DNA of 64,000 bases from contig NZ_CP042596.1 of NCBI RefSeq assembly GCF_009914315.1, positions 1,612,001-1,676,000 on the forward strand, read 5' to 3'. The position numbers and the translations under genes were made by a program. Position 1 is the stretch's first letter. Each line of letters starts with the position of its first letter. Below the pieces are notes generated by a model that saw only the letters and a program-made list of their open reading frames with translations, did no database searches and was not told the origin of the DNA. Of the stretch, positions 52,285 to 62,701 are shown piece after piece. This DNA is from Granulicella sp. WH15 (GTDB lineage Bacteria; Acidobacteriota; Terriglobia; Terriglobales; Acidobacteriaceae).

Positions 52285-53877
52285 TTGGCCTACACCGACC
52301 TACGCGAATGGATCTCGAAGCTCGATAAATCCGGCGAACTCGTCCGCATTAAACACTCCGTCTCGCCCGACCTCGAGATGGCCGAGATCGCGGATCGCGC
52401 CGCCAAGCTGCCCGCGACCGCCCAGCACGGCCCCGGTGGCCCCGCGCTCCTCTTCGAGAACGTCATCGGCTACCCCGGCGCCCGCGTCCTGATGAACCAG
52501 TTCGGCTCCGAGCGCCGCATGAAGCTGGCCCTCGAGGTAGACTCGCTGGACGCCATCGCCGACCGCATCCGCGTCCTGCTGCACCCCGAGACCCCCACCG
52601 GCCTCCTCGAAAAGCTGAAGATGCTCCCCAAACTGGCCGAGGTCGGCAGCTTCTTCCCCAAGCTCATCGACCGCAACGCCGCGCCCTGCAAGCAGGTCAT
52701 CCACAAGGGCACGGACGTCGATCTGCTCCAGCTTCCCATTCTCAAGACCTGGCCGCAGGACGGCGGCCCGTTCATCACGCTGCCCTGCGTCATCACCAAA
52801 GACCCGAAGTCCGGCAAGCGCAACGTCGGTATGTACCGGATGCAGGTCTACGACGGCCAGACCACCGGGATGCACTGGCAGCGCCAGAAGAACGCCGCCG
52901 AGCAGCTTCGCGACCGCCTGCGCGCTGCCGCGACCGACACGACCGCCGCCGTGGACCTGATGGCCCTGACCGCCGGAGGCACCACCGCGGCCACGTCAAC
53001 CGCCAGCCTCAACGCCCAGACCCTGACCAAGATCCGCGGCAACCGCATGGAGGTCGCGGTAGCCATCGGCACCGACCCGGCGACCACCTTCAGCGCCATC
53101 GTGCCCGCGCCGCCCGAGGTGGAGGAGTATCTCATCTCAGGCTTCCTGCGCCAGAAGCCGGTCGAGCTGGTCAAGGCCGAGACGGTCGACCTCGAGGTTC
53201 CGGCCCACGCCGAGATCATTCTCGAGGGCTTCGTGAGCCTGGATGAGCTGCGCACCGAAGGTCCCTTCGGCGACCACACCGGCTTCTACACCATGCAGGA
53301 CGAGTACCCGGTCTTCCACCTCACGGCCATCACCCACCGCCGCGACCCCATCTACGCCGCCACCATCGTGGGCAAGCCGCCGATGGAGGACGCCTGGATG
53401 GGCAAGGCCGTGGAGCGCATCTTCCTGCCGCTCATGCAGCTCACGCTGCCTGAAATCGTCGACGTAAACCTACCCGCTGCGGGCGTCTTCCACAACCTGA
53501 TGATCGTCTCGATCCGCAAGTCCTACGCGGGCCACGCGCGCAAGGTGATGAACGGCATCTGGGCGATGGGACAGGCGATGTTCACCAAGTGCATCATCGT
53601 GGTGGACGAGGACTGCGATGTGCAGGACCTGAACGAGGTTACGCTGCGCACGGCCAACAACATCGACCCGGAGCGCGACATCCAGTTCACGCTGGGGCCG
53701 GTCGATTCGCTCGACCACGCCAGCCGCCTGCCCAACTTCGGCTCGAAGATGGGCATTGACGCCACGCGCAAGTGGGCTGCGGAGGGCTTCACGCGTCCCT
53801 GGCCGCCGATGCTCAAGATGGACGAGAAGGTGACCGAGCGGATCGACGCGATCTGGAGCAAGCTGGGCATCAACTAG
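52285..53877 (+). CDS. UbiD-family prenylated-FMN decarboxylase
   Basis: I chose TTG 52285 because GAAGGAG lies 8 bases upstream and the family begins MxYxDLREWIxxLxxxGEL; 530 residues (UbiD about 497). Members decarboxylate aromatic or alpha,beta-unsaturated acids using prenylated FMN made by UbiX. Seen: GPALLFENVIGYPGARVLMNQFG, ITKDPKSGKRNVGMYRMQVYDG, and TEGPFGDHTGFYT with the catalytic Glu and Arg region. A Thr/Ala-rich insert of about 35 residues (near 215-250) lies before RMEVAVAIGTDP and is not typical. No ubiX is adjacent. It could act in quinone synthesis or aromatic acid breakdown. Confidence 0.92.
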   Translation: MAYTDLREWISKLDKSGELVRIKHSVSPDLEMAEIADRAAKLPATAQHGPGGPALLFENVIGYPGARVLMNQFGSERRMKLALEVDSLDAIADRIRVLLHPETPTGLLEKLKMLPKLAEVGSFFPKLIDRNAAPCKQVIHKGTDVDLLQLPILKTWPQDGGPFITLPCVITKDPKSGKRNVGMYRMQVYDGQTTGMHWQRQKNAAEQLRDRLRAAATDTTAAVDLMALTAGGTTAATSTASLNAQTLTKIRGNRMEVAVAIGTDPATTFSAIVPAPPEVEEYLISGFLRQKPVELVKAETVDLEVPAHAEIILEGFVSLDELRTEGPFGDHTGFYTMQDEYPVFHLTAITHRRDPIYAATIVGKPPMEDAWMGKAVERIFLPLMQLTLPEIVDVNLPAAGVFHNLMIVSIRKSYAGHARKVMNGIWAMGQAMFTKCIIVVDEDCDVQDLNEVTLRTANNIDPERDIQFTLGPVDSLDHASRLPNFGSKMGIDATRKWAAEGFTRPWPPMLKMDEKVTERIDAIWSKLGIN

Positions 53878-53878
53878 T

Positions 53879-53942
53879 CTTTACGCGAAGCGTCGAGAAC
53901 CGCACGAAGTGCCGCCCGTCCGGCGTGAGGGCGCTTTTGCTG
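53879..53942 (-). repeat. dispersed intergenic repeat, copy C
   Basis: On the minus strand this copy reads AGCAAAAGCGCCCTCACGCC, then GGACGGGCGGCACTTCGTGCG and an arm GACGCTTCGCGT, almost the same as copy B at 20.4 kb. The inner GCAC-ttc-GTGC hairpin and outer ACGC/GCGT arms are kept. It fills the gap between ubiD and trhO. Confidence 0.8.
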
Positions 53943-53961
53943 TTGTTTCTATAATGGTGCA

Positions 53962-54675
53962 ATGATGTACACGATCGCCGCCTTCTACCGCTTCGTCCTC
54001 CTGCCCGCACCTGCCGGTTTGCAGCAGCAGTTGCTCGCCGCCTTCACGGAGGACGAGCTATGCGGGACCATCCTCATCGCCGAAGAGGGGGTGAACGGCA
54101 CCATCGCAGGCTCGGCGGAGACCATCGACCGCGTGCTGGCGCTCCTGCTGCAAGAGACCGGCCTCGAGCGCGCCGAAGTAAAGTTCGCGACCTCCGAAGA
54201 GCGCCCCTTCGGACGCTTGAAGATTCAGCTCAAGAGCGCGATCATCCCCTTCCGCAAGGCCGAGGTCGATCCCTCGCGCACCGGCACCTTTGTCGAGCCG
54301 CAGGAGTGGAACGCCCTGATCGCCGACCCCGAGGTATTGCTGCTCGACACCCGCAACCACTACGAGGTCGAGTACGGCACCTTCGCCGAGGCGACCGACC
54401 CCGGCATCGAGACCTTCTCGGACTTCGCCAGCTATGTACGCGAGCAGCTCGACCCGGCGAAGCACCGCAAAGTAGCGATGTTCTGCACCGGCGGCATCCG
54501 CTGCGAGAAGGCATCCGCCTTCATGTTGCAGGAGGGCTTCGGCGAGGTCTATCAGTTGAAAGGCGGCATCCTGCGCTACCTGGAAGAGATTCCCGAGCAG
54601 TCGAGCCAGTGGCGCGGAACCTGCTTCGTCTTCGACCGCCGCACCTCGGTAGGCCACGCAGACCTTGCAGGCTAA
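53962..54675 (+). CDS. trhO: TrhO-type tRNA hydroxylase (UPF0176), short form
   Basis: 237 residues with the acylphosphatase-like N-terminus (FTEDELCGTILIAEEGVNGTIAG) and a rhodanese domain (LLLDTRNHYEVEYGTF, VAMFCTGGIRCEKASAFMLQ with the catalytic Cys, VYQLKGGILRYLE). TrhO (YceA) hydroxylates U34 of certain tRNAs. E. coli YceA has about 350 residues and a Cys-rich C-terminal region missing here; shorter homologues occur. It begins at MM, the second Met being equally likely as start. yebC follows after 122 bases. Confidence 0.88.
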   Translation: MMYTIAAFYRFVLLPAPAGLQQQLLAAFTEDELCGTILIAEEGVNGTIAGSAETIDRVLALLLQETGLERAEVKFATSEERPFGRLKIQLKSAIIPFRKAEVDPSRTGTFVEPQEWNALIADPEVLLLDTRNHYEVEYGTFAEATDPGIETFSDFASYVREQLDPAKHRKVAMFCTGGIRCEKASAFMLQEGFGEVYQLKGGILRYLEEIPEQSSQWRGTCFVFDRRTSVGHADLAG

Positions 54676-54797
54676 CGGCCAAATCGGCCTTGCCTCGAGT
54701 TCCTGCTAAAATCCTTAAGTCGCGCATCTCTCACGAGGCACCGAGGGAGCAGCGCAAAAATCCAGACCATCGCCATAAGCGGATATGAGGGGTTTCA

Positions 54798-55535
54798 ATG
54801 TCAGGCCATAGCAAATGGGCAACAATCAAGCATAAAAAAGGCGCAGCCGATGCCAAGCGCGGCAAGGTCTTCACCCGCCTGATCAAGGAAATTACCATCG
54901 CAGCCAAGGGCGGCGGCGGAGACCCCGACGGTAACCCGCGCCTGCGCACCGCCATCCTCGCCGCCAAGGCCGAGAACATGCCCGCCGACAACATCAAGCG
55001 TGCCATCCAGCGCGGCACGGGCGAGCTTGAAGGCCTCTCCTACGACGAGATCACCTACGAGGGCTACGGCCCCGGCGGCGTCGCCGTCATCGTCGACGTG
55101 CTGACCGACAACAAGAACCGCGCGGTCTCCGAGGTCCGGCACGCCTTCTCGAAGAACGGCGGCAACCTCGGCGCCGAGGGCGCGGTCGCCTGGATGTTCT
55201 CGAAGAAGGGCGTCATCTCCATCGAGAAGGATGAGGCCAGCGAGGACAAGCTCATGGAGATCGTCCTCGAGTCGGGAGCCGAGGACCTGAACGACGAGGG
55301 CGACACCTGGGAGATTCTCTGCGATCCGAAGGACTTCGAGGCAGTCGTCGAGGCCCTGAAGGCCGCCAAGATCCCGACCCAGACCGCCGAGGTCACCAAG
55401 ATCGCCAGCACCTACACGAAGCTCGAAGGCAGCCAGGCTAACGCCATGATCCGCCTGCTCGAGACCATCGAAGACCTGGATGACACGCAGAACGTCTACT
55501 CCAACTTCGACTTCGACGAAGCCAGCCTGAGCTAA
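54798..55535 (+). CDS. yebC: YebC/PmpR-family regulator
   Basis: 245 residues, normal size. The N-terminus [21 protein letters not shown] and the following [38 protein letters not shown] define the family. Long YebC proteins act as transcription factors or, more recently, as ribosome-associated factors that ease translation of proline-rich stretches. GAGGGGTTTCA upstream gives the ribosome binding site. It is followed closely (29 bases) by the PagL-like gene. Confidence 0.97.
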   Translation: MSGHSKWATIKHKKGAADAKRGKVFTRLIKEITIAAKGGGGDPDGNPRLRTAILAAKAENMPADNIKRAIQRGTGELEGLSYDEITYEGYGPGGVAVIVDVLTDNKNRAVSEVRHAFSKNGGNLGAEGAVAWMFSKKGVISIEKDEASEDKLMEIVLESGAEDLNDEGDTWEILCDPKDFEAVVEALKAAKIPTQTAEVTKIASTYTKLEGSQANAMIRLLETIEDLDDTQNVYSNFDFDEASLS

Positions 55536-55564
55536 GCACTACCAACCCGCACCATGGAGTCTGA

Positions 55565-56293
55565 ATGAATCGTTTGAGTCTGGTCGCCGCTGCCTTTTTG
55601 CTTACTCCCATTGTCCAGGCTCAACAAGTCTCCAGCCCCGCAGGTACGAACCCAATCGACACGGCGAGCACGCGCCAGCCCTTTGAGCTGGGCGTGCTCG
55701 TCCAGGGCGGCACCGGCATCACCGACCAGCGGGACGGCTTCAAGTTCCTCTCGGCCGGTGTCCACGCGGGCCGCATCCTGACCGGAAACTTCGGCCCCGG
55801 ACCCCTGCGCGGCAACTTCGAGTACGCCGTAGAGGCCTTTCCGTTCTGGCAGTCCTACACGCCCAAGTTCCAGAAGGTCGACTGCACCCAGGCGGCGAAC
55901 AGCGCGCTCATCAACTGCTCGCAGCCCTACACCGTCGGCGGCACCTACACCGGAGCCTCGATCACCCCGATCATCATTCGTTGGAACTTCGCCCGCCACG
56001 GCCGCTTCACCCCGTGGGCGCAGGCAGCGGGCGGCGTGCTCTGGACCAACCACAAGTACCCCGCCTACGGCGACACCACCACCAACCTGAACACCAACGG
56101 CCCCAACGGCGACGCCAGCGTCTGGAACTTCACCCCGCAGGGCGGCGTGGGCTTCCACTACTTCACGCGCCCCAACCGCTCGGTGGACTTCAGCGCCAAC
56201 GCCGTGCACATCTCGTCGGCCTCGCTCGGCGACCGCAACCCCGGCGTCAACGTCTCCCTCCAGTTCACACTCGGTTACACCTGGTGGAAGTAG
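55565..56293 (+). CDS. PagL-like lipid A deacylase (acyloxyacyl hydrolase)
   Basis: 242 residues with a signal peptide (LVAAAFLLTPIVQAQ). The rest is an eight-strand-type barrel of alternating aromatic strands (ELGVLVQGGTGITDQRDGFK, GRILTGNFGPGPLRGNFEYAVEAFPF). Near the C-terminus AVHISSASLGDRNPGVN carries the His-x-Ser pair of PagL, and the NPGVN corresponds to the conserved family end. PagL removes the 3-O-acyl chain of lipid A in the outer membrane. An extra Cys-flanked loop (CTQAANSALINC) may form a disulfide. Assignment is by motif; overall identity to PagL is low. Confidence 0.78.
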   Translation: MNRLSLVAAAFLLTPIVQAQQVSSPAGTNPIDTASTRQPFELGVLVQGGTGITDQRDGFKFLSAGVHAGRILTGNFGPGPLRGNFEYAVEAFPFWQSYTPKFQKVDCTQAANSALINCSQPYTVGGTYTGASITPIIIRWNFARHGRFTPWAQAAGGVLWTNHKYPAYGDTTTNLNTNGPNGDASVWNFTPQGGVGFHYFTRPNRSVDFSANAVHISSASLGDRNPGVNVSLQFTLGYTWWK

Positions 56294-56305
56294 GATCGGA
56301 CCAGC

Positions 56306-57229
56306 ATGAGTCCCGAAGCCATTCTCGAGTGCGTTCCCAACTTCTCCGAGGGCCTGGACGCGCATAAGGTGCGGCAGATCATCGCGGCTATGGAGATCGA
56401 GGGCGTGCACCTGCTCGACTGGTCGCTGGACGCCGATCACAACCGCTCCGTGGTGACCATCGCCGGTGCTCCCGCGCAGGTGATGGAGGCGGCGATCCTG
56501 GCCGCGGGCAAGGCCGCGCACCTGATCGACCTGACCCGGCAGACCGGCGTACACCCGCGTATTGGCGCGGCGGACGTGATCCCCTTCGTCCCAGTGGCCA
56601 ACATCTCGCTGGCCGACGCCGCGATGATCGCCCGTCAAGCCGGTCTACAGATCTGGCGTCGCTACGGCGTCCCGGTTTACTTCTACGGAGCTGCCGCCGC
56701 CCGTCCCGACCGCGTGAACCTCGAAGACGTGCGCCGAGGCCAGTTCGAAGGGCTGCGTGAGGCCGCCCTAAAAGACGCAGCGCGACGGCCCGATATCGGT
56801 GGCCCCGAGCTGCACGAGACCGCCGGAGCCTCCGTCGTCGGCGCGCGCAATTTCCTGATCGCCTACAACATCTACCTCGGCCCCGCCGCCGAGATCTCGC
56901 AGGCCCGCGCCATTGCCCGCGACCTCCGCGCCTCCTCCGGCGGCATGTCGGGCGTCAAGGCCATCGGGGTGCTGGCCAACGGCCGCGCCCAGGTCTCGAT
57001 GAACATCACCGACTACCGGCTCACCCCGGTCGCGCGAGTGCATGACGAGGTGGTCCGGCTCGCCCGGCAGCACGGCGCTGAGATCGCCGAGGGCGAGCTG
57101 ATCGGCCTCATCCCGCAGGACGCGTACGACCCCTCCGCGCTCTGGCACCAGCAGATTCCCGGCTTCGACTCCGATGCCCGCATCCTCGAGAGAAAGCTCG
57201 ACCATCCCCTGGCATGGCCGGGCGTCTGA
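56306..57229 (+). CDS. ftcD: glutamate formiminotransferase
   Basis: 307 residues, the usual size of the stand-alone transferase. The N-terminal ECVPNFSEGLDAHKVRQI, then GVHPRIGAADVIPFVPVANI, FYGAAAARPDRVNLEDVRRGQFEGL and the C-terminal GQKAIGVLANGRAQVSMN-like stretch (SGVKAIGVLANGRAQVSMNI) are family text. It transfers the formimino group of formiminoglutamate to tetrahydrofolate at the end of histidine breakdown. No hut genes are adjacent and the cyclodeaminase domain is absent. Its last codons overlap the longest possible start of the following ABC gene. Confidence 0.95.
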   Translation: MSPEAILECVPNFSEGLDAHKVRQIIAAMEIEGVHLLDWSLDADHNRSVVTIAGAPAQVMEAAILAAGKAAHLIDLTRQTGVHPRIGAADVIPFVPVANISLADAAMIARQAGLQIWRRYGVPVYFYGAAAARPDRVNLEDVRRGQFEGLREAALKDAARRPDIGGPELHETAGASVVGARNFLIAYNIYLGPAAEISQARAIARDLRASSGGMSGVKAIGVLANGRAQVSMNITDYRLTPVARVHDEVVRLARQHGAEIAEGELIGLIPQDAYDPSALWHQQIPGFDSDARILERKLDHPLAWPGV

Positions 57230-57234
57230 CCCCT

Positions 57235-58029
57235 ATGACTCCAGTGCTTGACCTGCAACACGTAAACGTAGCCCGCGGCGACGATGTCATCCTGCACGAC
57301 CTCAACCTGCTCATCCAGCCCGGCGAGCACATTGCCCTGCTGGGTCCGAACGGCTGCGGCAAATCGACGCTGCTCAAGACCATCACCCGCGAGCTTTACC
57401 CGCTGGTCGAGCCGAGCATGAAGGTGGAGATCTTCGGTAGGGAGCGCTGGGACCTGGTCGAGCTACGGCAGCGGCTGGGCATCGTGCAGAGCGACCTGCC
57501 TGGACAGCCGATCCTGAAGTGTACGGGCCGCGACGCCATCCTGACGGGCTTCTTCTCGGCCTCGACCCTGTGGCCGAACCTGGTTGTCACGCCGGAGATG
57601 CAGGAGCGCACCGACCATGTCATCGAGCAGATCGACGCTACGCACCTGGTGAGCAAGATCTTCGGCGAGATGTCCGCCGGACAGCAGCGCCGCATCCTCA
57701 TCGGCCGGGCGCTTGCGGCTTCGGGTGCAGCAGCAGGGAACCAGGCGACGCTGCTGCTCGATGAGCCGTCGAACGCGCTCGACCTGAAGGCGCAACACGA
57801 GCTACGCGAGCTGATGTCGTCGCTCGCCCAGATCGGCACAACCCTGGTCCTGATTACGCACCAGATCTCCGACATCGTCCCCGAGATGCAGCGCATCCTG
57901 CTGATGCGGGGAGGTCGCATCTTCGCCGACGGCACACGCGCGGAGCTGCTCACCGAGCAGAGCCTCACCGACCTCTTCGGAGTATCGGTGCATCTCACCG
58001 AGATTGCCGGCCGCTACCACGCTTGGTAG
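57235..58029 (+). CDS. stand-alone ABC ATPase
   Basis: 264 residues from ATG 57235 (ATG 57214, overlapping ftcD, is the alternative). Walker A LLGPNGCGKSTLLKTI, signature MSAGQQRRILIGRALA, Walker B ATLLLDEPSNALDLKAQ, and the H-loop LITHQISDIVPEM are complete. It resembles the ATPases of iron-molybdate type systems and the YfhF/ModF group, without a permease here. Immediately downstream of ftcD, so probably one transcript; the partner proteins are unknown. Confidence 0.88.
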   Translation: MTPVLDLQHVNVARGDDVILHDLNLLIQPGEHIALLGPNGCGKSTLLKTITRELYPLVEPSMKVEIFGRERWDLVELRQRLGIVQSDLPGQPILKCTGRDAILTGFFSASTLWPNLVVTPEMQERTDHVIEQIDATHLVSKIFGEMSAGQQRRILIGRALAASGAAAGNQATLLLDEPSNALDLKAQHELRELMSSLAQIGTTLVLITHQISDIVPEMQRILLMRGGRIFADGTRAELLTEQSLTDLFGVSVHLTEIAGRYHAW

Positions 58030-58034
58030 AGGGT

Positions 58035-58649
58035 TTACTTGTGGGGAATAACCGAGGTTTGTAGCTTCACCAGCTCCGGCTGCGGGAACTTGGTCGGCCC
58101 CAGCACCGCGATCTTGGGCAGCGGCCCGCGCACCATCGCCACCTCGTCGCAGGCATAGAGCCGCGGGCAGGTCTGGCAGTCCTTGTAGATCTTGTCCGGC
58201 AGCGCCGTCCGGTCAGCCACGCGAAAGCCGAAGTGGAAGAAGAAGTCGGGGATGCGCGTGAACAGGCTCACGCACACGACGCCCTGGTCCTCGGCTTCTT
58301 CGAGCAGCGCCCGCAGCAGCTTTCCGCCCGCGCCCTGCCCCTTGGCCTCGGGCTTAACGACGATCGACCGCACCTCGGCCAGATGCGGCCCGTAGAGGTG
58401 CAGCGCGCCGCAGCCGAGAAATACGCCGGTCTCTGATTCGGCGACCGTGAAGTCGCGCACGTTCTCGCAGATCTCGGCGTAGTTGCGGCGCAGCAGCGTG
58501 CCGTCGTGCGAGAGCGAGTTGACCAGCTCGAAGATGTTGACCGCATCCTGCAACTTGGCCTTGCGCACCGACGCACCGCCGACCCGCGGCCGCGACGAGG
58601 TCGTCGAGGTCGAGTCGCTGACGGGCTCAAGTGGTGTAAACACAGCCAT
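58035..58649 (-). CDS. GNAT acetyltransferase, ArgA-like
   Basis: 204 residues: an N-terminal 25-residue linker, then a GNAT domain (VRKAKLQDAVNIFELVNSLS; AEVRSIVVKPEAKGQGAGGKLLRALLEEAEDQGV for acetyl-CoA binding; FTRIPDFFFHFGFRVADR). The text around CPRLYACDEVAMV and YKDCQTCPRLYAC resembles the short N-acetylglutamate synthases of the ArgA type found in bacteria with argJ. It lies 9 bases beyond the argH stop, so it is the last gene of the arginine operon, which supports N-acetylglutamate synthase activity. Confidence 0.8.
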   Translation of the reverse strand: MAVFTPLEPVSDSTSTTSSRPRVGGASVRKAKLQDAVNIFELVNSLSHDGTLLRRNYAEICENVRDFTVAESETGVFLGCGALHLYGPHLAEVRSIVVKPEAKGQGAGGKLLRALLEEAEDQGVVCVSLFTRIPDFFFHFGFRVADRTALPDKIYKDCQTCPRLYACDEVAMVRGPLPKIAVLGPTKFPQPELVKLQTSVIPHK

Positions 58650-58658
58650 CTTTCTAGT

Positions 58659-60092
58659 TTATTCCTCGTTGCTGCTTAGCGAAAGCCTCTGCTTCGCGGC
58701 CTGAACCGCCTCTGCCACCCGGTGTCGCGCAGTGCCGCCGATCACGTCGTGGCAGTCCAGCGTAGCCTCGAGCGTGACGGAGGCAAAGAAGTCTTCGCCG
58801 AACTCGGGTCCAAACTCCTGAAGCTCGCCCAGCGTCAGTTCGCCCAACTCGCGCCCGCTCTCCAGCCCAAACCGCACTGCATTACCGATCTTCTCGTGCG
58901 CCTTGCGGAAGGGAACTCCCTTGTGGGTCAGGTAGGTCGCGGCGGCCATCGCATTCAGGTACCCGGTATCGGCGGCGACCTTCATGCGATCCTCGCGGAA
59001 GCGCAAAGCCCGCGTAAACGCAGGCAAAACGCTGAACATCCCCGCCAAAGTGTCGGCAACATCAAAGACCGGTTCCTGCCCCTCCTGCAAATCCTTGTTG
59101 TAAGCCAGGGGCAGCCCTTTAATTAGCACCGAAAGTGTTACATTTGCCCCCAGTAGCCGCCCCGACTTGCCGCGAATCAGCTCGGTGAGGTCGGGATTCT
59201 TCTTTTGAGGCATCGCGCTCGACCCGGTCGAGAAGGCTTCGGGCAGATCGAGAAAGCCGAACTCAGCCGTCGAGTGCAACGTCAGCTCTTCAGCAAAGCG
59301 CGAGATGTGGATGCCGAGAATCGAGGCTGCCGACGTGAACTCCAGCGCGAAGTCGCGGTCGCTGGTGGCGTCCATGCTGTTCGGCGTCGGCGCATCAAAC
59401 CCCAGTGCAGACGCGGCAATCGTGCGATCAAGCGCGAGCGTAGCCCCGGCAATAGCACCCGACCCCAGCGGGCAAAGGTTCATGCGCTTGCGGCAGTCGG
59501 CCATGCGCGTGCAATCCCGCTCAGCCATGCTGACATATGCCAACAGCCAGTGCGCGATGAGCACCGGCTCCGCCCTCTGCAAGTGAGTATAGGAGGGCAT
59601 CACCGCGTCCTGCGCGGCTTCCGCAATCTCAATCAACGCCGCGATCCACTCCCGCAGACCCGCGAGCGTATTGTCGATAGCATCGCGCACAAACAGCCGC
59701 ATGTCAGTCGCAATCTGCTCATTGCGGCTGCGCCCCGTGTGCAGCTTCAGCGCAAGATCACCGATCTCCTTGTGCAGCTCAAGCTCGGAGAAGTGGTGAA
59801 TGTCCTCAGCCCCTGGGCTTGAGGCAACAATGGCCGCGCCCGTCTGCTGAAGATCTCCCGAGGCAGGGAAGCGAGCCGCGACAGCCGCCAGGCCATCGAG
59901 CATCTGCTTCAGTTCCGCGTCAGTCAGGATGCCTGCCGCCGCAATCGCACGGGCGTGCGCTGAGCTGGCGGCGATCTCCTGGGGCAGCAGCCGCCAGTCA
60001 AACGGAAACGAACGCTGCCACTGCTCGAACGTCGCGTTCAGCGGCTCGCGGAAGCGGCCAGACCACATCTTGGAGGCGTTTTGATTGGACAT
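58659..60092 (-). CDS. argH: argininosuccinate lyase
   Basis: 477 residues from ATG 60092 (the frame runs to 60146). Cleaves argininosuccinate to arginine and fumarate. Seen: KMWSGRFREPLNATFEQWQRS, LHTGRSRNEQIATDMRLFVRD, the catalytic signature GSSAMPQKKNPDLTELIRGK, and MPSYTHLQRAEPVLIAHW. Homotetrameric, cytoplasmic. It is 76 bases downstream of argG and just before the GNAT gene. Confidence 0.97.
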   Translation of the reverse strand: MSNQNASKMWSGRFREPLNATFEQWQRSFPFDWRLLPQEIAASSAHARAIAAAGILTDAELKQMLDGLAAVAARFPASGDLQQTGAAIVASSPGAEDIHHFSELELHKEIGDLALKLHTGRSRNEQIATDMRLFVRDAIDNTLAGLREWIAALIEIAEAAQDAVMPSYTHLQRAEPVLIAHWLLAYVSMAERDCTRMADCRKRMNLCPLGSGAIAGATLALDRTIAASALGFDAPTPNSMDATSDRDFALEFTSAASILGIHISRFAEELTLHSTAEFGFLDLPEAFSTGSSAMPQKKNPDLTELIRGKSGRLLGANVTLSVLIKGLPLAYNKDLQEGQEPVFDVADTLAGMFSVLPAFTRALRFREDRMKVAADTGYLNAMAAATYLTHKGVPFRKAHEKIGNAVRFGLESGRELGELTLGELQEFGPEFGEDFFASVTLEATLDCHDVIGGTARHRVAEAVQAAKQRLSLSSNEE

Positions 60093-60168
60093 CGGTTCAG
60101 TCTTTCTCAGAGCTTCAGATTCTTGATGAGCGAAGGAGGTGGGCATGGGGAGCTCCCGTGCCCACCGA

Positions 60169-61560
<1,392 letters not shown>

Positions 61561-61603
61561 CTAAGTAACTCGTTTCGTTACAAATACCGATAACGCGTGT
61601 GAT

Positions 61604-62701
61604 CTACGCGTGCCGTTTGCGCGCCTGCAGGCCACGGTCGCGGCTGTTGGGAACCCGCTTCGCACCGCCCAGCAGCATTAGCAGCAGGGCTTTCTGGACG
61701 TGCATCCGGTTCTCCGCCTGGTCGAAAACGACCGACTGCGGCCCATCGAGCACCGCATCGGTGACCTCGGCGTTGCGATGCGCCGGAAGGCAGTGCATGA
61801 AGACGGCGTGCGGCTGCGCGTGCGCCATCAGAGCCTCGTTCACCTGGTAGGGCTTGAAGATCGGCGCGCGCTTGGTGGCCTCATGCTCGAAGCCCATGCT
61901 GGTGCAGACGTCGGTGTACACTGCATCGGCCCCGGTGACGGCCTTGACCGGATCGTTGAGCAGCGTGATGCTGCCGCCGGTCTGCTCGCTGATCTCGATG
62001 GCCTTGTGGATGATATCGAGCTTCGGAGCAAAGCCCTTCGGCGTGGCGACGAAGCAGTGCGCGCCCAACTGCGCGGCGGTCAGCATCAGCGAGTGGCAGA
62101 CGTTGTTGCCGTCGCCCACATAGGCAAAGTGAATCCCCTCAGCCGAGCCGAAGCGCTCTTCCAGCGTGAAGAAATCGGCGATGGCCTGACACGGATGCTC
62201 AAGATCCGAGAGTGCGTTGATGACCGGAATCTTCGAGCACGCGGCCATCTCGGTGATGGTCTCGTGCGCGTAGGTGCGCAGCACCATGATGCTCATCCAG
62301 CGCTCGAGGTTGCGCGCCATATCGGCCAGCGACTCGCGCTCGCCCAGCGGAGACTGCGTCTGGTCGACGAAGATCGCATTGCCGCCCAGCGTATTGATGG
62401 CGGACTCGAAGGTAAGCCGCGTGCGCAGCGAAGCCTTCTCGAAGAACATTACCATCTGCCGCGCGTCGAGCGCATGGCGGAAGTCCTCGGGCTGTCCCTT
62501 GACGGCGTGCGCCAGCTCCATGATGGCAGCCATCTCGCCCACGGTCAGGTCGGAGATGGAGCAGAGGTCGCGCCCGCTCAGCCGCTTGGCAGCCTCGCTG
62601 AAGGCGGTGTCGGATTGAATGCCAAGAGCCGCGGTGCCCCGCGGGCCACTCTCTACGCCTTCGCCGTTCTTCGGGTTCATCGTCACGGTTTTGCTACCCA
62701 T
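61604..62701 (-). CDS. argF: ornithine carbamoyltransferase
   Basis: 365 residues from ATG 62701, overlapping the argD stop by 8 bases. Carbamoyl-phosphate binding motif SLRTR is in FEKASLRTRLTFESAINTLG; ALSDLEHPCQAIADFFTLEERFG binds ornithine/carbamoyl phosphate, and HCLPAHRNAEVTDAVLDGP is the ornithine-specific closing motif. The N-terminal 40 residues (NPKNGEGVESGPRG...) are longer than in E. coli, and a later Met (62680) is possible. Makes citrulline. Confidence 0.96.
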   Translation of the reverse strand: MGSKTVTMNPKNGEGVESGPRGTAALGIQSDTAFSEAAKRLSGRDLCSISDLTVGEMAAIMELAHAVKGQPEDFRHALDARQMVMFFEKASLRTRLTFESAINTLGGNAIFVDQTQSPLGERESLADMARNLERWMSIMVLRTYAHETITEMAACSKIPVINALSDLEHPCQAIADFFTLEERFGSAEGIHFAYVGDGNNVCHSLMLTAAQLGAHCFVATPKGFAPKLDIIHKAIEISEQTGGSITLLNDPVKAVTGADAVYTDVCTSMGFEHEATKRAPIFKPYQVNEALMAHAQPHAVFMHCLPAHRNAEVTDAVLDGPQSVVFDQAENRMHVQKALLLMLLGGAKRVPNSRDRGLQARKRHA

